A DNA stretch of 64,000 nt from Setophaga petechia (lineage: Eukaryota > Chordata > Aves > Passeriformes > Parulidae): contig JANCRA010000016.1 in NCBI GenBank assembly GCA_024362935.1, forward strand, positions 19,203,165-19,267,164, written 5' to 3'. The notes beneath the pieces are model-generated. The model ran no database searches and had not been told where the DNA came from. It saw nothing but the letters and a program-made list of their open reading frames with translations. The position numbers and the translations under genes were made by a program. Shown here piece by piece: positions 26,201-38,200 of the stretch (position 1 is the first letter of the stretch; every line of letters starts with the position of its first letter).

Positions 26201-29200
26201 TATCTGCTGATTTATTACAAGGGAAGTGTCAGTCTTCATTGACATTTAACAAAATGCTCATGGCCACAGTGTGATCTACTGGACAGCTATGAATGTGCTC
26301 AGATGGAATTCAATTTGTGCAAAAACAGCCACCAAAAAGATGCTGAACAAAAGCATTGTTTAAACTCAGTTCAGGGTAGTGAGTGGACTAAATATTGCAC
26401 ACAATTCCTAAGTAGAAATTCCTGCTTTTCAAAGAGAATGCCAGGAAATCAAGAGTGCCATTGTACCATGGCTGGATTAACTTCCACTGGGGAGCAGCAG
26501 GTGAAGCTCCACAGGAGAACAGACAGCTAAACCTCAATATCTCATCTGCTAACAGACTTTATTCTCCCCTGTTTGCCAAATCACTTTCTTTCCAATTATA
26601 CTGAAATCCAGGGCTTGGGAGATCAAGGCAGAGGTGATATTTCTCAAATTTCCACCTCTTGCATGCTCTGACATCTCACAACTTTTTACTTCTGGAAAAA
26701 AAACCTCTTAAAGTTGATCCCTTCTGTGAAGAATTTATTTCTGCAGCAGCCTTACACAGCACTCAAAGTGCTGAATACCTGTTGGCTTTTTATCTTTTCT
26801 AACAAATCCTTCTTTTCTAATCCTTCTCTGTGCTTTTCCCTTCACCATTCTCAGGTGTGCCACATCCAGGGCTGGATACTCCATGGGGGAGGCACAAAGC
26901 TCAGCCAGCACTGAGGGTGTGCTACTGCCAGAGCTCTGCCACAGCATTCCTCAGCAACAGGGACAGCAGCACAAAACTGAGCACAGCAAAATGCTCTACA
27001 AGAAAAGTCAATATTTCACCATCCCATTATTAAAAGAGTGTCTCCTGGACTGCCTTAAGTTCACCCTCATGAACAGTACCCTACAATGTGTCAGTTCACA
27101 GCCTTCATGGGTAAAGTTGAGAGTAATGATGGCAGAAAACATCACATTGTGAGATTTTAGAGCAGGTTTCTTTAGAAAACCAAATCTAGGACAAAAGGGA
27201 TGAGCTTCTCCTTCCTCCAGCAGCCCCCATGAAGATCAGCATCTCATTTCCCTCAAGCCTGAGCTAAAATGCTGCTATTAACCATGTACAGCTATAAATG
27301 GATTGGAAAACAAAGTCACCAGAACAAACAAACATTGGGCTCACTACAAAGTCTTTAAAATGGAAATATCCTTACAATGTTGATTGTGCCATTGAAAAGA
27401 AAACTATAAAGATATGGTTTTGTATTGTATTTTAACCATTTTTCTGCAGCATCTCCATTATTAGGGGTAGCATAAATAAAGTCAGGGTTAATAGGAAAAC
27501 AAATGAGCCCCCAATCTCATTGCAAAAATTACAAAAGACAAACCACTTTATTTTCAAGCACCTCTAATTTTCTACTTTATAATGAGCAAACCAATATGAG
27601 GAAGTTACTGCACTGAGCCATGGAAAGCACAATAAGAATTTCAGTGAAAGTCAGCTGCTGCTCACTGCCACAAAGAGCCCTACACAACCTAGAAAGTCTC
27701 TCCAAAAGCAATTCTACTGAAAAGGAGCACTCCATGTATGTATTTTATACCAGATTAGATTGGGAGTCTACAGGAAGTCTTCTAACCTGCTTGTGAGTGC
27801 CTCTGCTCCTTCAGATTGCCTTCCACTAGGTTAAAACCCCCGGAGACAGGGCAGGACACTGTAGGAATATGTTTGATATATAGTTGGATTAAATAACAAC
27901 CTAATATATCAAACATATCACACAGAGTCCTGCAGAAAAAGGCATCCAGGTTTGATTCATCTTGGATTAAAAAAACAAAGGCCCAGCTGCTGAAAGCTGC
28001 CAGCAGGGAACTCTTCCTGACTACAGGACACCCAGGTGTCTGCACAGGAGCCTGAGGAGCAGACAGAACAGGAGGGACAGCACTGCTCTCTCCTGCTGTA
28101 CCTCATCTACCACACCTTCTTACTTAAAAGTGGGTTTTGCCCAGTATTAGCATGAAGATTTTATAGACCAAATAGTTTCCTTCTTCAGAAAATTACTAGT
28201 TTTGGGGGTTATTTTACAGGAAGTAGCATATTTGCATAACAGAAGGAATGTGTGTCTGCATTGCAATACAACTGAGTCTCCAAATGGAAAACTGAAAAAA
28301 TAAGAGTTCACATTCAGGAAAAATAATTGTACTGAAAGGAATCATGACAGCCAACTCCTGCTTAATAAACCACAAAGATCTCAGATCATTTCCCACCTTG
28401 ACCACTGCAAGGAGAGTACTGAACAGGTTTGGTGTTACAGACAGTAACAACAACTGCTCAGGAGAGTCCTCAAAGTTCTTGAAAAAATAAGAGTCCACAC
28501 TCAGGAAGAATAATTGTAGTTAAAGGAATCATGACAGCCAACTCCTGCTTAACAAACCATAAAGATCTCAGTGCTTCTCAATTCATACTCCTGCTTAATA
28601 AACCATAAAGATCTCAGATAATTTCCCACCTTGACCACTGCAAGGAGAGTACTGAACAGGTTTGGTGTTACAGACAGTAACAACAACTGCTGAGGAGAGT
28701 CCTCAAAGTTCTTGAAAAAATAAGAGTCCACACTCAGGAAAAATAATTGTAGTTAAAGGAATCATGACAGCCAACTCCTGCTTTATAAACCATAAAGATC
28801 TCAGTGCTTCTCAGATCATATTCCTGCTTAATAAACCATAAAGATCTCAGTGCTTCTCAATTCATACTCCTGCTTAATAAATCATAAAGATCTCAGTGCT
28901 TCTCAGATCATACTCCTGCTTAATAAATCATAAAGATCTCAGATCATTTCCCACCTTGACCACTGCAAGGAGAGTACTGAACAGGTTTGGTGTTACAGAC
29001 AGCAGTAACAACAACTGCTCAGGAGAGTCCTCAAAGTTCTTGAAAAAATAAGAGTCCACACTCAGGAAAAATAATTGTACTGAAAGGAATCATGACAGCC
29101 AACTCCTGCTTTATAAACCATAAAGATCTCAGTGCTTCTCAATTCATACTCCTGCTTAATAAACCATAAAGATCTCAGTGCTTCTCAATTGATACTCCTG

Positions 29201-32200
29201 CTTAACAAACCATAAAGATCTCAAATAATTTCCCACCTTGACCACTGCAAGGAGAATACTGAACAGGTTTGGTGTTACAGACAGTCATAACAACTGCTCA
29301 GGAGAGTCCTCAAAGTTCTTGAAAAAATAAAGAGTCCACATACAGGAAAAATAATTGTACTGAAAGGAATCATGACAGCCAACTCCTGCTTTATAAACCA
29401 TAAAGATCTCAGTGCTTCTCAATTCATACTCCTGCTTAATAAACCATAAAAATCTCAGATCATTTCCCACCTTCACTACTGCAAGGAGAGTACTGAACAG
29501 GTTTGGTGTTACAGACAGCAGTAACAACAACTGCTCAGGAGATCCTCAAAGTTCTTGAAAAAATAAGAGTCCACACTCAGGAAAAATAATTGTACTGAAA
29601 GGAATCATGACAGCCAACTCCTGCTTTATAAACCATAAAGATCTCAGTGCTTCTCAATTCATACTCCTGCTTAATAAATCATAAAGATCTCAGTGCTTCT
29701 CAGATCATACTCCTGCTTAACAAACCATAAAGATCTCAGATCATTTCCCACCTTGACCACTGCAAGGAGAGTACTGAACAGGTTTGGTGTTACAGACAGC
29801 AGTAACAGCAACTGCTCAGGAGAGTCCTCAAAGTTCTTCCAAGATATGAGCTCAGAAGACACACAGATATTTACAGGGTGTCAGTGGGGCTGTGGACAGG
29901 TGGACTGAGTATGTTGGGAGCACATTCACCTGCAGCCAAACAAGCAGGATTTAAAGCAAACAAAATAAGCATTGTACAATAAAGCACAGGCAGCAGTTAG
30001 CAGGACTGTGTCTCATTAGAAATTGGTCTCTGGGATAAGATGATTCCCAATAGCAGAAAATGAAGATGTCTCATGCTATTTGTGTCAGTTTAAGATATCA
30101 GGGGGGTATGATAGGTGCAAAAATATGAAGAGGAAACAAGGAAAAAAGAAATTAAAAAAAAATCCAAAAGTTAAAAAACATAAGATGGTGGAACAAACGA
30201 GAAGAAACTGCCTTCAGCTGTTTGGGGGTTTTTTAGAGGTAAAAGACAAACTGGAACACAAAGATCAAAATTTCAAGCTGAAATCAAATTACTCCCATTC
30301 CCTGCACTAATAAAAAAAACTTCACCAAAAAATAGAGAATCAGCCACCAAGCAGTAATGATGAAGATGATGGATTTCCTGCAGGTGGACATTCTAAAATT
30401 ACCAACTGAAGACTCTGCAAGTTCACTTGGGGATGATTGCTGTTAACCAAAGCAGGAATTTGTCTGGATAGTTCCATTGTAGGAAATAACTCCTATTCCT
30501 GCATTTGTCTAGATAGTTCCATTGTAGAAAATAACTCCCATTCCTGCATTTGTCTAGATATTCCATTGTAGAAAATAACTCCTATTCCTGCATTTCACAG
30601 ACTGATCACAAGACAGAGCAGCCCTTCCCTGGTCTAAGAATTCCTGCTGCAGCACTCTGGGTGTTGCCAAAGATGGCATGAGGAACACAGAGCCTGCTCA
30701 CCACAGGACATCCTGCTCTGGGAGGGTACAAGCTACAAGTGTGCAGCAGAAAAAGTGATGTTTGAGCCACTCTGGGATCTTCCTAGTGGCTTTTGATGTG
30801 GATAATAATCCTTATTGTGAAAGAGATGAAACATCTGAAAAGGATGCAAAGGCTGCTGAAATCCCAAATCAAACAAACAGCTGGATATGAATTTTAGCTT
30901 CAGAAAATACAAACAAACCAGTAAGTCACAAGGAGACTGGATACCCAAATGAACATGTGAAATGATGGGCAGGGGTGAGAACTGGGACATTCACTGGGAG
31001 GTTACAGTGACCCTGGAGGGCTGAGATGTTGGCAGGAAACTGCTCCATGGTCACCAGGCAGCACACATGTGCTGTTGTGCCCTGAGTGTGTAGAAAAGGT
31101 GATGGAGGACTTTGCACTCCTCAGACTCAGCCCGTGGCATCTCATTATAAAGGACCATTTTTCTTTATAAACAAAATGAAAGTACTTGTTCAAAAATGCA
31201 GACAAAGAGCATTTTTTTTTTTTTTCATGATCTAATTTATTCCTATCACTGAACAGGGAGTGGGGGGTGAGAGGTCCTCAAAGGTTGGAGCTTCCAAGAA
31301 CTATTTCATCTGATGCTCCTAAATGACAAAATACTGCCCTGCACCAATGCAGTCATCCAGCACTGAGTGAATGGTCTTGAGGCTCTGCTTTTTAGAAAGA
31401 CTTCTCATTAGCTTTACTTTGAAAACAGATTTGCACCTACAAAGCAGCATAAAGAGGAAAATAGATACACAGTCCTTTCCTGACATCAATCACACAGCCA
31501 AAATGTATTTTTAATTTTAAAGAGATGCAATATAGTGATTTCTACTAAATCCTGCCTGTTAACACCAGGCAAAAGGTGGGAATTCTCTGGGATCCACCAG
31601 TTTCATATATTCCCTCTGTACTGCATGTGAAAATAGTTGGCTTAATTTTATAATATCTTCAGAGACACATTTGAAAGGACCTGGCAACAATCAACACTAC
31701 TTGATATCATAATGAACTGGAATTGAATTTCTTTCAGGAAAATGACATAGAAATGATCACACAATGCATCTGATTCTATACTGAAACAGCCACTCTCTAA
31801 GCATGACATAAAATGCTGGTTTTAGTCTTAGAAAATCCTGCAGGTCCTTTGCATTCTCTTGAATCCCAACTGTGTTACTGCTGCTTTCTCCTGCTACACC
31901 CCACAAATTCAGATGTGAACAAAGTGGCTTCAAAAGAAAGCAAGTAACAATGACTACACAGCACTAAAATATGTTTGGAAACAGAAAGGTAAATAATCAC
32001 CAGTAATGATGCCATAACTCTCACAAGCATTTCTAACATTTGGCTCCTCTTCCTTTGCTTGCTTATGGCTGGTGCTTGACTCACTCCCTGAAAAGCACCT
32101 TTTACCCTCTGCCCTCAGGGCTAAGTGCCATCCAGAGCAGGGTTTTGTGGCACTAAAACTCGTGCAAGCTTTGATTGTTTACACCATTCTTGTGGCCATA

Positions 32201-35200
32201 GCAAATACACCCCAAACCATGGGCAGTGTGCATCCTCTGCCTTGTTACCCTCACACCAACAGTGGGGATGGACACTCACCTTGGGCTTGGCTCTTGGTTT
32301 CAGCTGCTCTAACTTCTTTGCTGCAGCCTCAATTGATGCTGCAGCCCCTAACAGCTCTGTCTCTGCAATGACTGTTGGGTCTTCTGGATCCACCCACTCT
32401 GTCCCTGGAATCAATGGAGATGGAGACAAGAACTTCAGTGTCACTGGGAGGGAGCTGCCACTCAAACAGGGGGATTGCAATCAGTCCTCAAGTGTCCAGT
32501 ACAGAATGTACACTGCACAAAGCTGATTTTAGTGCCATAATGGATAAAACCAGTGGTTTATGTCACAGAGAAAACTGTAAAGCAGAGGGGAAAGAAATAT
32601 CTAGTAGGATTATTTTTTCATGAAAGTAACTTATTTAATAATTGTGTGAGCAAAGAAGCTTCAAAAAGGGATACTGTCCATACTGGGAACAAAACCAGCT
32701 GTCACTCCACTTGTGTTTATCACAGCTCTTACTCAGATGGTTGCTGTGACGGTGGTCACAGGGGTTTGTTAGAGGACGGAAGAGACAGGATCTTGACTCC
32801 ATGATCAGAGGGCTTGGTTTATTATGTTATGATACATATATATATATAGCATTATAACTATACTACATAGAGATAGAAAAGGAGCTTCTTCAGAAGCTGG
32901 CTAAGCTAAGAATAGAGATAGAAAGAAGAATAACAAAGGTCTGTGTCTGCAGAGAGCGAGAGCAGCTCCACCGTGAGTGGTCAGTAAATCCAAACATCTA
33001 CAGGGGACCAACCACAGGTGGACCTGCTGCATTCCACAGCAGCAGATAAGAATTGTTTACATTTGCTGCTGAAACCTCTCAGCTCCAGCAGGGAAAATCC
33101 CAAGAAAGGATTTTTCACAAAAGGTGTCTGTGACAGGTTGCCAACCTGACCAAGGCATGGGTACATTGAGAAGTCTGCCAGGGAGGAGAGCAGAGGCTGC
33201 AGCCAGCACAGTCACCCCAGCACACTCTGCAGCCCTGCACTGCCCTGGCAGCCCTGCAGTGCCTGGGGATGCACTGGCACTGCCTGCAGGAAGCACACTG
33301 CTGCCACTGTGTGTGTAACACTGATGTACAAAAGGCCAAAGCAGTTTCTGTACCACATCTGAAGGGTAAATTTTGTTTTTGCTGTTGACTTTTTGGCATT
33401 TCTCTTTTCTCAAAGAATTTTTGTAGTTCCACAAAATGAATACTTGGCTGGAAGTGGTTTCAGATTTTTGGAAGTTGTCAGTGCATTATTATTTTTGATT
33501 TCCTACCATCATTCTCTGAATGATAAGATTCAGAAAGCATCCATATTCTGGATTGAGGGAAACAATGAAACAGCCAGAAGAAGTTCATAACCTCTAAGGG
33601 CATGGTCCAAAAACTTTTTCTCAGCTCAAATGCTGTACAGAATGAAGATGTTCTATATTAAACCCTAATACTGGCAGATAAACAGGGTAAAAAAAAAAGA
33701 AGGCAGCAAGTATAAATGCAGTCAACCCCAAATTTGTAAAATGTACTAAAAAGGCATTTCACAAAGGTTAAAACATTTACATGTTAATTTTTAGGAGACA
33801 GCTTTATTGTGTACTATAAATGAAAATGAGAAAAGAAAATTGGGAATGGCTAAAACACATTTTACTTCTCATAAAAAAAGCTTCTAAAGTGAATAAAGAC
33901 ATCCTCTACAGGCAGCAAATGAAAAAAGAAATAAGAAGTGTTTTTTTATTTTAGTGAATATGAATTATAATGCAAAAGTTGCCACAAATTAATAAATCTG
34001 TCAAAGATGAGAATAATATAAAGATTTTTAAAAAGCACTTAGGGAATAGAAGCAGTTTGATATTGGCTTGCCTTATTAGCAAATGAAAACAGAAATTTTG
34101 AAATATAAGAGAATGCAGGAAAAGCTGAAGAATTCAATAAAGCTACTTGAGCAGGGAAATAGCATCATGTAGATCACTGTTCTCTGCAAAAGAGTGACTC
34201 TATTAAGAAATGAGGGAAGGAGGAAAGAAAAAATGGATTCCTGTGAGAGTGGTCACAGGGGTTTTCAGATGGATGGAAGAGTCAGGATCTTGATTCCATG
34301 ATCAGAGGGCTTGATTTATTATATTATGATACATATATAACATTATAACTACACTACATAGGAATAGAAAGGAAAGGAGCTTCTTCAGAAGCTGGCTATG
34401 CTAAGAATAGAATAGAAAGAATAATAACAAAGATCTGTCTCTTGGCAGAGAGCAAGAGCAGCCCTGCCATGACTGGTCAGTAAATCCAAACATCTACAGG
34501 AGACCAGTCACAGGTGGACCTGTTGCATTCCACAGTCCCAGATAATAATTGTTTACATTTGTTACTGAAACTTCTCAGCTCCAGCAGAAAAAATCCCAAG
34601 AAAGGATTTTTCACAAAAGGTGTCTGTGACAGATTCCCATCTATGAAAATTGCTTCTAGTTCAGATTCATTTCCAAGGATCATGTACTGATAGCAGCAGG
34701 AAATAACTGAGGAGACCCTGCAGTGTACATGACACAGAATATCAGATCATGATTCTGCAGCAATGAGCACAGCCCTGGCTTCCCAACTCACCCTTCATTG
34801 CTTCTGCTGACTGGATCAGCTCAGTGACAGCACCTGCAACCCGCTTGGAGAAAGAGGCCAGCTGATGCTTTAGCTCTGGAGTTGCTTTTTGAAGAATCTA
34901 GAGGAAGAGAATGCACATTATTGAGGATTCCAGGATGCTGGGAGGTTCCCAAGGCACTCTAGAGAAAGATTTCTTTTGTATAGCAGTTGTGTGAGAGCCC
35001 AGTGAGGGAGCTGTGACTGTGAGGTGGCACTGGGAGCAAACCCTCACACTGCAGGGCTGGATGCCCCCAGGAACGTGGCACTGCCCTGCACAGCTCCAGA
35101 CCTCAGCTCAGCATGGACCTGCACTGGCCAGGGTGGAGCACATGGATCTGCAGGAGGTCAGGTCACTCTTGATTCTCTCTAGCAGAGCTTACAAGGAGTT

Positions 35201-38200
35201 TTACAAAGATGTGCAGAATTCAGCTGGAATCAGTGTGTTCCTGGCCCCACCCCCAGCTAGGTGATTAATGGAATAGTGCTTGAGCAAACAAATCACTTTG
35301 TGCCACTTGCCCAATGTAACATTACACAAGTTAATACACGGGCTTGAGAGATTTTAGATATCGCATCTGACAACTCTTGTACCTAAAAAGTATAATTTTC
35401 AAAGAAATGTGGCTGCAGAATCCCCCTTGGCAGCCCTGTAAGCATCCCTGGCCTGAGCACTGAGGGTATAACTGAACTTACAGCTGTATCACAGGTGCCA
35501 GATGGACCTATCAGAGATTCCTAATCCCACATGATCTGCATTTCTGGAGGTTATAAATTAATGAGATTGCAGACCCAGGGGTTCTAAACCACCAGAGACA
35601 GCCAACACTGGGGTAGGGGCAGGGGGTTATGAGGGGGCAGAACTTGCTTGTGGCTTCAGGGTTAAAAGGCTTAAGGTAGAAAAAGCCTGTTACTTCAATA
35701 AAATGGAACATGCCTTTCTTACCTTAAACCTCTTGACTTTGCAGAGAGACAGAAATAAAATGAGCAGAAGTGTTTGGTCTGTTCTGGCACTCAGTTTGAA
35801 ACACATAGTGCTTGCCTTCTAGGGGTCAAATCTGAAAAATTCCCCACAGTCCTCTAAACTAAAATTGGATCAGGCATCTAATGCTAAATCATTTACTGCA
35901 ATACAGCTCTAAGAATTCCACTAGCAAGTTCCAATTTTTAAAACTATTTTAGCTGCTAGTGGCAAGCACAACTGTGACTGGGCTTTTACTTTATATATAA
36001 ATTTCAGCAAATTGATGCAAATAATTACACATGCTCTGTTCTCAGCACAAAAACTGATTTGGGTTTGCTAATCTGCAGTTATGGCTGCAAATTTCAGTTT
36101 CACAGACTTTAATATGTCAGCTGAGAGCCACCAAAAAGAAACTGCTGGTCATCCATGAAGCTGATTGCTGATTTAAGTCTTCTCCAGAAACTTCAATATC
36201 TCATAAATGTTGGTTCAAACACATTTTATTGCTTCCTACAAAAGTAATAGCAAGAAAAGAAGAAATATTACAGGATAACTAATATATTATGGGATAATTA
36301 TGTATGGTCAAACAAAGCCCATTGACAGCAGGATTCATGAGTTTGGATTTGAGTGTGGAAGTTTTATGCAGAGCTTTGGGGGTGCCATGTCTGATGTGTT
36401 GGAGGGTTCTTTGGGAGGCAGAGCTGGCTGGGGATTTTGGGATGGCTGGGAGTAGGTGTGGCTGTGAGAGTAACATCAGTAACATCAGAACACTGATGTA
36501 ACACTGCCTTAATGAAGATTGTGTAACCCCTTCAGTCTGGGGCACAGGCCTGTGCCTAACATGTCCAGTGTTTATTGTGGGCTTAAAAGAATGCTGAAAT
36601 GTCTTAGTTTAATTCCTTTGCTAGGAGCCTTTTTCAGGTTCAGATCCAGATTACCTCCATCCTGATCCAGAGTGCAGCTCCATTTAAGTACCCCAGTATT
36701 CCTTCTGTCTCACTGAGCTGAAATATTGAGTTTCCTTTCGCTTTCTCTGACAACAAAACTTCACAACCATGTGACAAACTGCCAAACTGTGTCACTAGCA
36801 ATCACTATAGAAAGAGGGCAGGGAGATCAATCTCTTTGGAAGCAGCCAGTGTGTCTGCAGATGGTCCTTACCAGCAGAACGTGCTCCAGCAGCTCCAGGT
36901 AGCCCAGGGTACATTCTGTCCCGAAGCGCAGGGCTCGCTCCCGAACCTCCTCACTCACATCTGGGTGGTAGGATGCTTGCTGAGGGGGCAAAACAACATC
37001 AGCATCCAAAACAGCTCCCACAAGAGAAGATCAGCACAGAGATGGGGAAAAGAGAAGGGAGGAGATTTTTTTAGAGTGTGCCAATGATAATTGAGCTCAA
37101 GGGGTGGCCATTTCTGCTGTAAGCAAACGGTGCTGGAAGAGCAGCAGAGCTCCAATTCTGTAAAGGCTCATTGATGGTGTTGGCTTGACAGAGATTTAAC
37201 ACAGCAACAGCAGGGCTGGAACCATCTGCTGAAATACAGAGAGGAGCTGAGCAGAGTCAGGTCTTTGTAAGGATTTCCACTGAGTGTCATGGCTGGCATC
37301 TGACATAAGCCCGACTAATTCAACCATTTTATTTTAATAAAAAGTGAAACCCGCAGCCTCTTCAAGCCTCCAATAAACTTCTAGGGGACTTTTTTATTTA
37401 GCAGAAGTACCACTTGTTGCCAAGTGGAAGTTCCCAAAACGCACAGCATTTCCTCTCACAGAACAGCTGAGATGGGATTATCTCACAGTTCTCTTATTCC
37501 CGGCCGTTCCTGCAGCCCGCAGCATCCCGAGCAGGGCAGCGCTGCTCTCCGGGCTCCCTCTGCAGGGGAGCTGGGGATGAGCAGAGCACGGAAAGGCCCC
37601 TCCTCATCCCCACACCCTGGCTGAGGGGATGGAGATTGCAGGAACAGCGCTGAACTTCCTCATCTGCAGCATGCTTCAAACGAGTTGACAAGACCCAGAA
37701 AGTTCAGAACAGTTTTGTTTTTTTTGAAATTTTCAAACAGGGGAAAAGGGCTCCCGAGTGTTTCTTATGCATACATTGTAAAGCATCCTAAAATAAGTGC
37801 ATCCTAAAATATCTCTTCTGCATTTAAATATTACTGTAACACAGGGAACTAGAGCAAGTATCTGTAGGAAGGAAATAGGAAGTTCCTTCTGTGTTTTGCA
37901 TACATAGCCAAGACTGGTATCAGAATATTTTGGGAGCATTTTTAAGGTTCAGTATAAATTCTGTGTACTTCACAGCAGGCTAAAGAGGTGACAGAATTCA
38001 TTTTAGGAAATCATTTTCATAATCCAGAAACGTCCAAACACTCATCCCACTATACCAGTTGGGACTTGCAACAGAAAGGTCCTCTCCTCCAGCCCTGGGC
38101 AGAAGGGCTAAAAACTGAAAAGTGTCTGAAGAAGCAGAACACACTTTTGTTTCCTTATGCTGAGGCTTCCTTCACTATCAGCCCTCCTTGTCTCTCCCCA

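Larger units (their letters stand above)
24271..32279 (-). other. TLN2 8-kb intron hosting MIR190A
   Basis: This is the largest intron in the window. It contains MIR190A, the nested tandem repeat at 28.3-29.8 kb and a 3-copy 45-bp repeat. The remaining sequence shows no exon that would fit between QAQGK-side and KPRAKPK-side coding blocks, which already join without a gap. Confidence 0.85.

Noticed and set aside
28214..29862. Repeated minus-strand frame with [20 protein letters not shown] as a gene family
   Set aside because: It is the translation of the 141-bp repeat module; copies are interrupted and lie inside an intron.
32745..34631. A provirus with two LTRs enclosing an internal region
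   Set aside because: Each LTR has its own different 6-bp target duplication and the 1.1 kb between them shows no retroviral coding sequence.
37490..37640. CpG-island-like promoter inside the intron
   Set aside because: The CpG-containing patch is only about 150 bp, with no associated exon or initiation signals.
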